Source: Propionibacteriales bacterium (GTDB taxonomy: Bacteria; Actinomycetota; Actinomycetes; Propionibacteriales; Nocardioidaceae). Taken from it: 43,387 nt of DNA. The first letter of the stretch is position 1. The number at the start of each line of letters is the position of its first letter. Under the pieces are notes generated by a model. It did not search any database, was not told the origin of the DNA, and saw only the letters and a list, made by a program, of their open reading frames with translations. Below are positions 36,505 through 43,387 of this stretch, one piece after another. A program made the position numbers and the translations under genes. Where the stretch lies: assembly GCA_009377795.1 (NCBI GenBank), contig WHTJ01000033.1, positions 1-43,387 of the forward strand. Direction: 5' to 3'.

Positions 36505-36617
36505 CCGCGGACGCCGAAACACCCGGCAACCGGGACGAGGACGCTGACCCCCACGAACCCGACCTCGACACGGCCACCATCGTCCGAGCCATGCTCGAAC
36601 AAACCGCCCTGAACTAG
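36505..36617 (+). pseudogene. 3' remnant of a second DUF222/HNH gene
   Basis: The codons before TAG 36615-36617 read DEDADPHEPDLDTATIVRAM then LEQTALN, echoing the C terminus of the preceding HNH gene (DEPVLDTDTATILGALLERAALN). An in-frame stop lies just upstream. This is a duplicated tail, probably left by recombination between gene copies. Confidence 0.6.
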
Positions 36618-36683
36618 CCGCGGCGACGATCGGCATCTGCGAGAACGAGACCAAGGCGGCGCAGGCATGCCAGGATGGGTGGC

Positions 36684-37007
36684 ATGAGCGCGACGACGTT
36701 GCACACGGTCGGTGACGAACAACTCCAACGCGCACGTCAGGCGTCGAACGGTCGCTCGTCCACGACGATTCACCGCGGCAGCCGGATGCGGCAGACCCTG
36801 GTGGCCCTGACCGCCGGTACCAGGATGGCCGAACACCAGAGCCCAGGAGACGGCACAGTCCTCTGTCTGCGGGGTGGCGTGGCGCTGAACATCGGCGACC
36901 GCAGTATCGAGGTTCCCGAGGGCGCGCTGGTCGACGTACCCGCGCAACGCCACGATCTGGTCGCCGAGAAGGACTCGCTCGTGGTTCTCACGGTTGGCGT
37001 CGGCTAG
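36684..37007 (+). CDS. Small cupin domain protein
   Basis: This 107-residue single-domain cupin has TLVALTAGTRMAEHQSPGDGTVLCLRGGVALNIGDRSIEVPEGALVDVPAQRHDLVAEKDSLVVLTV split over two motifs. Only one motif-1 histidine (AEH) and the C-terminal RHDL histidine are clear, so a metal is possible but not certain. ATG 36684 has a purine-rich AGGATGGG in front; ATG 36675 is an alternative. The function is unknown. Confidence 0.75.
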   Translation: MSATTLHTVGDEQLQRARQASNGRSSTTIHRGSRMRQTLVALTAGTRMAEHQSPGDGTVLCLRGGVALNIGDRSIEVPEGALVDVPAQRHDLVAEKDSLVVLTVGVG

Positions 37008-37019
37008 CAAAATAGGCGT

Positions 37020-38126
37020 ATGCGTGCCGGTACGGCGTTGCCGAGCATAGTCCTGCTGTGTGGTCTCCTTGGGTCATTCGGCTGTACGGCGGAGCCGACG
37101 GACGCCGAATCGGCGGGAGGGTCCGACTCGGCGCGGTCCGAGACAACGCCGACCGAGAGCACGCCGTCCGAGCAAACGCCCACCCAGACCGACCCGCCCG
37201 GCGGCACTCCCACTCCCGAGCAACAGGAACCCAAGACCAGTCCCAAGCCCGAGAAGCCGCATCCGGTGTCCCTCCGGACGCTGATGAGCAAGAAGTACGA
37301 CGGCCGTCGGCTGCGGATCGGTCACGAGCTCGGGGGCACCGAGGCGTACGTCCGTTACTTCGTGACCTACATGAGCGGCCCGTTCCGGATCTCCGGGATC
37401 ATGAACGTGCCCACCGGACGAGGCCCGTTCCCGGTGCTGGTGTTGAACCACGGATACATCGAGCCCTCGGTCTACGTGAACGGGCAGGGACTAGCCCGCG
37501 AGCAGGACTACCTGGCGCGTGAGGGGTACGTCGTACTCCACACCGACTACCGCAACCACGCGCAGTCCGACAACGCGCCGTCGGCCGAACGCAACCTGCG
37601 GCTCGGCTACACCGTGGACGTGATCAACGCCGTGAAGGCGATCAAGCGGTCGTCGCTGCCGTACCTCGACAAGGACCGCGTGGGGCTGCTCGGCCGGTCC
37701 ATGGGCGGCGGAGTCACCTACAACGCCCTGGTGGTCCGGCCGAATCTCGTGGACGCGGCGACGGTCTTCGCGCCGGTGAGCTCGAACACCGTCGACAACT
37801 TCAACCGGTGGATCCGGTACGACCGGGAACCGCTGACGGAGTACATCCTGAACGAGTACGGCGCACCCGCGCGCAGGCCCGAGTTCTGGCACGGCGTCAG
37901 CCCGCGTACCTTCTTCGGCCGGATCACCGAGCCGCTCCTGGTGCACCACGGAACGGTCGACGACACCTGTCCACTCCGCTGGACCCAAACCACGGTGTCC
38001 AGGCTGCGAAGTCACGGCAAGGACGTGCAGCTGTACACCTACCCCGGTGAGGGCCACACCTTCTACTCCGCGTGGCCGCTGTCGATGCGGCGTACCGTGG
38101 CGTTCTTCGACCGCCGCCTCGGATGA
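37020..38126 (+). CDS. Secreted or lipid-anchored alpha/beta hydrolase (S9/acyl-peptide hydrolase-like)
   Basis: This 368-residue protein has a signal peptide (LPSIVLLCGLLGSFGC; the Cys could be lipidated although the lipobox is atypical) and a Thr/Pro-rich linker (SETTPTESTPSEQTPTQTD). The hydrolase domain has VLVLNHGYIEPSVY (oxyanion region), the nucleophile elbow LLGRSMGGG with the catalytic Ser, HHGTVDDTCPLRW with the Asp, and GEGHTFYS with the His. The substrate may be a peptide or ester outside the cell. It starts 12 bp after the cupin stop and is convergent with the DJ-1 gene. Confidence 0.87.
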   Translation: MRAGTALPSIVLLCGLLGSFGCTAEPTDAESAGGSDSARSETTPTESTPSEQTPTQTDPPGGTPTPEQQEPKTSPKPEKPHPVSLRTLMSKKYDGRRLRIGHELGGTEAYVRYFVTYMSGPFRISGIMNVPTGRGPFPVLVLNHGYIEPSVYVNGQGLAREQDYLAREGYVVLHTDYRNHAQSDNAPSAERNLRLGYTVDVINAVKAIKRSSLPYLDKDRVGLLGRSMGGGVTYNALVVRPNLVDAATVFAPVSSNTVDNFNRWIRYDREPLTEYILNEYGAPARRPEFWHGVSPRTFFGRITEPLLVHHGTVDDTCPLRWTQTTVSRLRSHGKDVQLYTYPGEGHTFYSAWPLSMRRTVAFFDRRLG

Positions 38127-38145
38127 CGGCAGTCTGCAAACCCGT

Positions 38146-38652
38146 CTAACTGAGCTGCTTGAGGATGGCCGCGCAGAAGGCGTCGAGGTCGGCCGGGGTC
38201 CGCGACGTGATCAGCGGCCCGTCGAGCACGACCTCCTCGTTCACCCAGTCCGCGCCCGCGTTGAGCAGGTCGGTCTTGATGGAGGGGAACGACGTGACCT
38301 TCCGGCCGCGTACGACGTCGGCCTCGGCCAGCACCCAGCCGGCGTGACAGATCGCCGCCACCGGCTTTTCCGCCTCGGCCGCCGACCGGGTGAGGGCCAC
38401 CAGCTCGGGTTGCATGCGCACCTTGTCCGGTGAGAAGCCACCAGGTACGACGACCGCGTCGAAGCTCTCGGCGTCGGCGGCGTCCGGGCCGGCGTCGATG
38501 ACGAACTGGTCGCCCTTCTTGCCGGTCACCTGCTTGCCCTTCTCCAGCCCGAGCACCACGACCTCGTGCCCGGCCTCGCGGAGCCGGTCGTACGGCACCC
38601 GGAACTCGGAGTCTTCGTAAACGTCGTCGAGGAGAAACGCGATTCTTGCCAT
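38146..38652 (-). CDS. DJ-1/PfpI family protein (class I glutamine amidotransferase-like)
   Basis: This 168-residue protein has the Rossmann-like core ARIAFLLDDVYEDSEFRVPYDRLREAGHEV with the conserved Glu, DAVVVPGGFSPDKVR, and the nucleophile elbow VAAICHAGWVLAEAD with Cys followed by His. Members act as deglycases, proteases or stress chaperones; the activity here is unknown. The GRKVTSFPSIKTDLLNAGADW segment is characteristic of the PfpI subgroup. Confidence 0.9.
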   Translation of the reverse strand: MARIAFLLDDVYEDSEFRVPYDRLREAGHEVVVLGLEKGKQVTGKKGDQFVIDAGPDAADAESFDAVVVPGGFSPDKVRMQPELVALTRSAAEAEKPVAAICHAGWVLAEADVVRGRKVTSFPSIKTDLLNAGADWVNEEVVLDGPLITSRTPADLDAFCAAILKQLS

Positions 38653-38726
38653 GGACCCTGCCTACCGGTGCCCGGGTCGGCAGACAAGTCCGCGCCCGCA
38701 GTGTGGCGGTTCCGGCCTGGTTTCGG

Positions 38727-39554
38727 TCACGAGGGTTCGTGGATCTCGTCGGCGAGTCCGACGACCGCCTCGATCAGCGTCCGTCCGTCGAGAAGGGCGG
38801 GATCGTTGTGGTCGGCGCCCTGCACCGCGACCAGCTCCTGGAGTCTCGGCGCCGACCGCGCGACCTCGCGGCTCTGGTCGGCGGGTACGACGGAGTCGCG
38901 GGCGCCGTACACGACGACCGTGGGGACATGCACGTCCATGAGGTGATCCCGCAGCGGGTACCGATCTCGAAGCAGGGTCCCGACCGGGAGAAACGGGTAA
39001 TGCGCCCGCCCCACCGAGGCGAGATCGACGAACGGCGAACGCAGGACCAGCCCGCCCGGAGGATGCTCGGTCGCGAGCTCGGTGACGACAGCCGAGCCGA
39101 GACTCTCGCCGAAGTACAGGACGCGGTCGGGATCGACCCCGGCATCGTGGACGAGGTACCGATGGGCCGCACGTACATCCCGGGCGAGACCTTCCTCGCT
39201 CGGGCTGCCGGGATTCCCGCCGTACCCGCGATAGTCGAACAACAGTACCGAGAGCCCGCGCGCCGACAGCGCACGCGCCAGCGGCGCGCGTCCCGACCGG
39301 TCGCCGGCGTTGCCGTTCGCGACCAGCACGGTGACGCCCCGATCGGTACCCGTCGCGGGGACGAACCACGCGCCGAGCTCGAGGCCGTCGCTGGTCTGGA
39401 GTACGACGTCCCGCGCGCCGGATAGGGCGGACGCGGCGGGCGGCGGAGTCTCCGGGCTCGGGAAATAGATCAGCCGGCGCTGGACGCTCCAGAGCACCAC
39501 GAGTAGCAGTATGACCACCGCCGCCACGACCAGCACTGCCTTGATCACGTTCAC
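38727..39554 (-). CDS. Membrane-anchored alpha/beta hydrolase (BEM46/ABHD13-like)
   Basis: This 275-residue protein has an N-terminal transmembrane helix (about residues 4-24, IKAVLVVAAVVILLLVVLWSV) then QRRLIYFPSPE, typical of the BEM46 group. The hydrolase core shows VLFDYRGYGGNPGSPSEEGL, the elbow LYFGESLGSAV with Ser, VYGARDSVVP with Asp and VQGADHNDP with His. It is divergent from the WS/DGAT gene across 118 bp. The start codon is GTG. The substrate is unknown. Confidence 0.87.
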   Translation of the reverse strand: MNVIKAVLVVAAVVILLLVVLWSVQRRLIYFPSPETPPPAASALSGARDVVLQTSDGLELGAWFVPATGTDRGVTVLVANGNAGDRSGRAPLARALSARGLSVLLFDYRGYGGNPGSPSEEGLARDVRAAHRYLVHDAGVDPDRVLYFGESLGSAVVTELATEHPPGGLVLRSPFVDLASVGRAHYPFLPVGTLLRDRYPLRDHLMDVHVPTVVVYGARDSVVPADQSREVARSAPRLQELVAVQGADHNDPALLDGRTLIEAVVGLADEIHEPS

Positions 39555-39672
39555 AGTGTGCCGCCGGTCCCGGTGGCCCCCTCGACCCGGTGGCCCGATG
39601 CGACGTCGTCGTAGTTAGATCGGGGTTACGCCGACGACCGGCCGATACACAGAGATCACCGGAGGCCCATCG

Positions 39673-41124
39673 ATGAGACAGCTGTCCTCGCTGGACGCGC
39701 AGTTCCTGAACGTCGAGTCGACCACGACGGTGGGCCACGTCGGCGGGCTGGTCCTGGTGGACCCGTCCACGACGCCCGGAGGCGAGCTGACCCTGGACGG
39801 CCTGCGGGACGTGCTGGAGCCGCGGCTTCATCTGACCGCACCGTTCCGGCAGCGGCTGGTCGAGGTCCCGCTCGGTCTCGGGCTGCCGTACTGGGCGGAT
39901 GACCCCGACTTCGACCTGGAGTTCCACCTGCGGGAGATCGCCCTGCCCGGTGAGGGAACCGAGGCGCAACTCGGCGAGCAGGTCGCGCGGCTCCACGCCC
40001 GGCCGCTCGACCGGACCCGCCCGCTGTGGGAGATGTACCTGATCCACAACGTCTCGGACGGGCGGGCCGCGATCTACGGCAAGATGCATCACGCGGCCAT
40101 CGACGGGGTGTCCGGCGCGGAGGTCCTCGCCGCGATCATGGACATCACGCCGGAGCCGCGCGAGGTGGAGCCGCCCGACTCGCTCTGGGATCCGCGCCTG
40201 CCCAGTCTCCCCGAGCTGGCGGCGAAGACCGCCGCCGACGCCGTACGGCACCCGGTGACCATGCTGCGAACCTTGCCCCGTTCGCTTCCGCATCTGGTCG
40301 ATATTCCCGGTGCCGTGAACTTCCCGGGCGCGAAGACGCTCAGCGACGCGGCCGCGGCCGTGGGACGGCTCGCCGGACAGTACACGCCGGGGGATGTCGA
40401 GCGGCGTACGCTCACCACCCCGCGCACCCCGCTGAACTCCACGATCACCGCGCACCGCCGGTTCTCGTTCGGCTCCCTGCCGCTGGAGGAGATCAAGCGG
40501 GTCAAGAACGCTTTCGGGATGACCGTGAACGACGTCGTCATGACGTTGACCACCTCAGCGCTTCGCCGTTGGCTGCTCGACCACGACGGCCTGCCGTCCA
40601 TCCCGATCGTGGTCGCCGTGCCGGTCTCGATCCGCACCGAGGACCACCGCGGAGACACCGGCAACCAGATCTCGGTGATGCTCGCGGAGATGCCGACTCA
40701 TCTGGCCGATCCGCGAGAGCGCCTGGAGTTCGTCCAGCAGTCGATGGCCGAGGCGAAGCGGCAGTTCGAGGCTGTGCCCGCGTCGATCCTGCAGGACCTC
40801 AGCGCCGCCGTACCGACCGCGCTGACCAGTCTGGCCTCGCGCCAGCTGTTCCGGTTGGTGACCCTTCCCGGGTTGCCGTTCAACCTCTTCGTGTCCAACG
40901 TGCCCGGTCCGCAGATGCCGCTGTACGCCGCGGGTGCCCGGGTGCTGGGGATCTATCCGGTGTCCGCGGTCAGCGATCTCACCGGAGGGCTGAACATCAC
41001 GTTGTTCTCGTACGACGGAGCGCTCGACTTCGGCCTCATCGCATGCCGGGAGATCGTCCCCGACGTGTGGAACCTCATCGGCTATCTGCGCGAGGCCCTG
41101 GACGAACTGCTCGAACTCGAGTAG
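39673..41124 (+). CDS. Wax ester synthase / diacylglycerol acyltransferase (WS/DGAT)
   Basis: This 483-residue membrane-associated enzyme transfers acyl-CoA to diacylglycerol or fatty alcohols to make triacylglycerol or wax esters. The catalytic motif is MHHAAIDGVSG (HHxxxDG, about residue 138), with PLWEMYLIHN before it, and NDVVMTLTTSALRRWL and VPVSIRTEDHRGDTGNQISVML in the C-terminal domain; NLFVSNVPGPQMPLY is the second conserved block. The start ATG has GGAGG at 8 nt. It belongs to a neighbourhood of ester hydrolases. A palindrome copy follows 11 nt after its stop. Confidence 0.95.
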   Translation: MRQLSSLDAQFLNVESTTTVGHVGGLVLVDPSTTPGGELTLDGLRDVLEPRLHLTAPFRQRLVEVPLGLGLPYWADDPDFDLEFHLREIALPGEGTEAQLGEQVARLHARPLDRTRPLWEMYLIHNVSDGRAAIYGKMHHAAIDGVSGAEVLAAIMDITPEPREVEPPDSLWDPRLPSLPELAAKTAADAVRHPVTMLRTLPRSLPHLVDIPGAVNFPGAKTLSDAAAAVGRLAGQYTPGDVERRTLTTPRTPLNSTITAHRRFSFGSLPLEEIKRVKNAFGMTVNDVVMTLTTSALRRWLLDHDGLPSIPIVVAVPVSIRTEDHRGDTGNQISVMLAEMPTHLADPRERLEFVQQSMAEAKRQFEAVPASILQDLSAAVPTALTSLASRQLFRLVTLPGLPFNLFVSNVPGPQMPLYAAGARVLGIYPVSAVSDLTGGLNITLFSYDGALDFGLIACREIVPDVWNLIGYLREALDELLELE

Positions 41125-41135
41125 CCGCCCCCTCT

Positions 41136-41185
41136 TCGCGCCGAGATTGCAGTTGTGGTCGACCACAACTGCAATCTCGGCGCGA
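41136..41185. repeat. Intergenic palindrome, copy 5 (perfect 50-nt)
   Basis: Perfect 25-bp arms with no loop: the family outer arm plus GTTGTGGTC, then its inverse complement. It sits between convergent genes, 11 nt after the WS/DGAT stop. Confidence 0.98.
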
Positions 41186-41200
41186 GAAAGCGGTCAGATG

Positions 41201-41249
41201 TGCAATCTCGGCGCGAGAAAAGACGGCCAGATGTGCAATCTCGGCGCGA
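41201..41249. repeat. Two right half-copies in tandem
   Basis: TGCAATCTCGGCGCGA occurs perfectly at 41201-41216 and 41234-41249, preceded by GGTCAGATG and GGCCAGATG respectively. The spacing is 33 bp, so a right-half unit has been duplicated. No left arms are present. Confidence 0.95.
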
Positions 41250-41286
41250 GAGGGGCGCGAGAGGGGCGCGAGAGGGGCGCGAGAGG
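41243..41286. repeat. 11-bp tandem repeat grown from a palindrome tail
   Basis: Four perfect copies of GGCGCGAGAGG, beginning inside the last half-copy and ending 6 bp before the next stop codon. It extends the 3' tail of the palindrome arm. Confidence 0.95.
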
Positions 41287-41291
41287 GGTGG

Positions 41292-42206
41292 TTAGCGGCG
41301 GACCTTCTCGGCCCGCGCGGCCGTACGGCACACCGCGTCCACGAAGACGGGGTTCAGCTGCTGTGGCAGGTCGTGTCCCATGCCGCGGATGAGGACCAGC
41401 TCGGCGCCCGGGACGGCGGCCGCGGTCGCGCGTCCGCCAGAGGGGTGCACCAGCCGGTCGGACATGCCGTGCAACACCAGCGTGGGAACCCGGAGCCTGT
41501 GCAGGCCGGCGGTGCGATCGGGTTGGGTCAGGATCGCCATCATCTGGCGGGCCGAGCCGACCCGGCTGACGCCGCGGTCCCAGGTGTCGCGGGCGCGCTG
41601 CTCGGTCTTCTCCGGCGGCTCGGGATATGCCCGGGAACCGATCGCCCGCCACACCCTCGCCGACTGCCGGACGTAGCCGTCGCCGGAGGTCAGCCGCCGC
41701 CCGATGAGCAGCGGCAGCAGCCGAGGATCCGACCAGCCGACCGTACGTCGGCCGGTCGTCGACATCGTGGACACCAACGACCGCACCCGATCCGGCCGGG
41801 CGATCGCCATGGTCTGGGCGATCATGCCACCCATCGACACCCCCCACAGATGCGCCGCCTCGATGCCGAGGTGGTCGAGCAGCCCGAGGCCGTCGTCGGC
41901 CATGTCGGAGAGGGTGTACGGCGCGGGCCGCCGATGGTTGCCGAGGTACGCCGACGCCAGCTGGCCGCGGGTGACGCGTGCGCCATGGAGGTACGTCGAC
42001 CGGCCGACGTCGCGGTTGTCGTAGCGGATGACGTAGAAGCCCTGCTCGGAGAGTGTGGTGCACAGCTCGTCGTCCCACCAGATCGACGGTCCGCCCAGCC
42101 CCATGATGAGCAGCATCGGCCGGTCGGTCTCGCGGCCGAACGTCGAATAGGCGAGCGCGATGCCGCTCGGCAGAGGCGCGACCCCGTCCGTCACGATTTC
42201 CGCCAC
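41292..42206 (-). CDS. Alpha/beta hydrolase
   Basis: This 304-residue hydrolase has GIALAYSTFGRETDRPMLLIMGLGGPSIWWDD (oxyanion loop), VIRYDNRDVGRSTYLHG, the nucleophile elbow LWGVSMGGMIAQTMA with Ser, and VLHGMSDRLVHPSGG with Asp, followed by IRGMGHDLP with His. It resembles haloperoxidase/esterase-like proteins of the TAP and RdmC type; ester hydrolysis is likely but the substrate is open. Start GTG 42206 follows AGGAGG at 9 nt. It converges with the WS/DGAT gene across the repeat array. Confidence 0.87.
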   Translation of the reverse strand: MAEIVTDGVAPLPSGIALAYSTFGRETDRPMLLIMGLGGPSIWWDDELCTTLSEQGFYVIRYDNRDVGRSTYLHGARVTRGQLASAYLGNHRRPAPYTLSDMADDGLGLLDHLGIEAAHLWGVSMGGMIAQTMAIARPDRVRSLVSTMSTTGRRTVGWSDPRLLPLLIGRRLTSGDGYVRQSARVWRAIGSRAYPEPPEKTEQRARDTWDRGVSRVGSARQMMAILTQPDRTAGLHRLRVPTLVLHGMSDRLVHPSGGRATAAAVPGAELVLIRGMGHDLPQQLNPVFVDAVCRTAARAEKVRR

Positions 42207-42391
42207 GATGCACGTCCTCCTGCGTTCCGGGAACCGGGATCACCGCCGAGCCTACGACGGGTGATCGACGTGAGGCGGACCACTGATCCGCCGATAACGC
42301 TGTGTTAACTCCACGAAATGTGTACCGTGACATATCACCTCGCATCGGGTGCTGCCCACCGGCTCCGCCCGCGGCATCTCGGAAAGGTCCG

Positions 42392-43174
42392 GTGAGCACG
42401 ATGGCCGACCCCCTGGGACACTTCCTGCGTCCGCCCGGGTACGTCGGCCCGCGCGGCATCCGCCCGCTGGTCGGCGAGGCTCTGGTGCTCCGCGAGGCGG
42501 CGCACCTCCTTCGGCCCGCGGTCAAGGGCAGGTCCCCGGGATGCGGCGACGACCCGAACCAGCCGGTCCTGTTGATACCCGGATTTCTCGCCGGAGACGC
42601 CACGCTCAAGCCGATGGCGGGAATGCTCCGGCGTTGTGGCTACCGCACCTACCGGTCACGCATCCGGGCGAACGTTCGGTGTGCCCAGGCCGCGGGCGAG
42701 GCACTCGAGCGCCGGGTCGAGTCGATCGCGGAGCGCCGGAAACACCCGGTGGCGATCGTCGGCCACAGTCTCGGTGGCCTGATGGCCAAGGCGCTGGCGA
42801 ACCGCCGTCCAGACCTGGTCGCCGGCATCGTCACCTTGGGTAGCCCGCTGCTCGCGCCCGGCGCCGTACACCGCGCCCTGGCGTTCGACCTGGCGTTGCT
42901 CAACCGGCTGAGCCGGGTCGGGTTCGGCGGTGTGATGGGCGCCGACTGCACGAGCGGTGACTGCGCCCGTCGCAGCTGGGAGGAGCTGTCCGCCGCGGCG
43001 CCGCCCGGCCTGCCGTTCACGTCGGTCTACTCGCGGCGGGACGGGATCATCGACTGGCGGGCTTGCCTCGATCCCGACGCCGAGCACGTCGAGGTGCGCA
43101 CCAGCCATGTGGGCATGGCCGTCGGCTCCGACGTCTATGCCGCGGTGGTCGCCGGGCTGCGCCGGATCAACTGA
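42392..43174 (+). CDS. Alpha/beta hydrolase (triacylglycerol lipase-like)
   Basis: This protein of about 260 residues has VLLIPGFLAGDATLKPMAGMLRRCGYRTY (HG-type loop written IPGF), the elbow VAIVGHSLGGLMAKALANRRPDLV with Ser, then GIVTLGSPLL, TSVYSRRDGIIDWRACLD with Asp and VRTSHVGMAVGS with His. This is the pattern of bacterial lipases/esterases of the Rv-lipase and PGAP1-like type. No signal peptide is visible. GTG 42392 with GGAAAGG at 4 nt is preferred over ATG 42401. It follows a chain of hydrolases and the WS/DGAT, suggesting a neutral-lipid theme. Confidence 0.83.
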   Translation: MSTMADPLGHFLRPPGYVGPRGIRPLVGEALVLREAAHLLRPAVKGRSPGCGDDPNQPVLLIPGFLAGDATLKPMAGMLRRCGYRTYRSRIRANVRCAQAAGEALERRVESIAERRKHPVAIVGHSLGGLMAKALANRRPDLVAGIVTLGSPLLAPGAVHRALAFDLALLNRLSRVGFGGVMGADCTSGDCARRSWEELSAAAPPGLPFTSVYSRRDGIIDWRACLDPDAEHVEVRTSHVGMAVGSDVYAAVVAGLRRIN

Positions 43175-43202
43175 TATGGCCGAGGACTACCAGCCATTCC
43201 TC

Positions 43203-43251
43203 TCGCGCCGAGATTGCACAACTGGCCGACCAGATGTGCAATTCGGCGCGA
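43203..43251. repeat. Intergenic palindrome, copy 6 (slightly degenerate)
   Basis: The left arm TCGCGCCGAGATTGCA is perfect. The right arm TGCAATTCGGCGCGA (43237-43251) lacks one C. The centre reads CAACTGGCCGACCAGATG. It begins 28 nt after the lipase-like stop and ends 21 bp before the stop codon of an IS630-like transposase. Confidence 0.92.
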
Positions 43252-43272
43252 AAGGGGAGGTGGAGAGACGGC

Positions 43273-43387
43273 CTAGTGGTCCGTCGTTGATTTGATCTGG
43301 TGGAGGGTCTCGCGGCCTCGTTGGACCTTGGTAATGATCTCTTCAGCGCTGGCTTTCCAGATGAAGGGCTTCGGATCGGCGTTCCAG
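43273..43387 (-). CDS. IS630-like transposase, C-terminal end (partial, runs off the window)
   Basis: The minus strand reads WNADPKPFIWKASAEEIITK then VQRGRETLHQIKSTTDH and TAG. WNxDPKPFxWxxxAxEI is the characteristic tail of IS630-family DDE transposases. The gene enters from the right edge, so completeness is unknown. TA at the stop (43274-43275) could be the edge of the element, since IS630 elements insert at TA, but the terminal inverted repeat cannot be checked here. Confidence 0.75.
   Translation of the reverse strand, partial: WNADPKPFIWKASAEEIITKVQRGRETLHQIKSTTDH

Noticed and set aside
41201-41286. CRISPR-like spacing of repeats.
   Set aside because: Only two 16-nt units 33 bp apart plus an 11-bp tandem repeat; no unique spacers and no cas genes.

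Overview
This is a high-GC window from the chromosome of an actinomycete. The evidence is an mca gene (mycothiol S-conjugate amidase), GTG starts, a WS/DGAT acyltransferase, a DUF222/HNH (13E12-type) gene and an ECF42 sigma factor. Species and family cannot be fixed from the sequence alone. The backbone resembles the mycobacterial run greA - DUF4307 - mca - small membrane protein - thioredoxin-domain protein - haemolysin III - Z-isoprenyl synthase - phoH2 - fumarase (Rv1080c to Rv1098c in M. tuberculosis, from memory), interrupted here by accessory blocks.

Layout: 0.1-4.5 kb holds an AI-2E-type transporter, threonine ammonia-lyase and a DrrAB-type exporter whose ATPase has an in-frame stop. 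4.5-6.9 kb is greA/DUF4307 facing mca and a small membrane protein. 6.9-14.7 kb is an accessory block: two tandem FAD oxidoreductases (one deleted internally), an azoreductase/TetR pair, a frameshifted AraC regulator with a VOC protein, a YjbR-like protein and a YCII/ECF42 pair. 14.7-19.9 kb returns to backbone genes. 20.0-24.4 kb is a complete LpqY-SugABC-like sugar importer. 24.4-28.3 kb has an IS630-like transposase scrap, a secreted propeller/RTX protein, map and a transglycosylase. 28.3-34.3 kb has fumarase, a spermidine-synthase-like protein, DUF2237, a CYTH/CHAD protein coupled to a ParA-type ATPase, and PhzF. 34.3-37.0 kb is a decayed HNH locus carrying a probable MITE. 37.0-43.4 kb is rich in alpha/beta hydrolases around a WS/DGAT acyltransferase and ends in an IS630-like transposase.

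The strongest unexplained signal is an intergenic palindrome family with outer arms TCGCGCCGAGATTGCA / TGCAATCTCGGCGCGA. There are five full or near-full palindromes, one slightly degenerate palindrome and five half copies, nearly all just behind stop codons. The inner arms vary but co-vary between the two sides. Two copies sit in an identical 88-bp direct repeat that also supplies the last four codons and stop of two unrelated genes. One half copy abuts an IS630-like transposase scrap and another copy lies 21 bp from a second IS630-like gene. The second candidate system is a CHAD protein lacking the usual CYTH catalytic motif, translationally coupled to an orphan ParA/McdA-type ATPase. This suggests ParA-driven positioning of polyphosphate bodies (inference).
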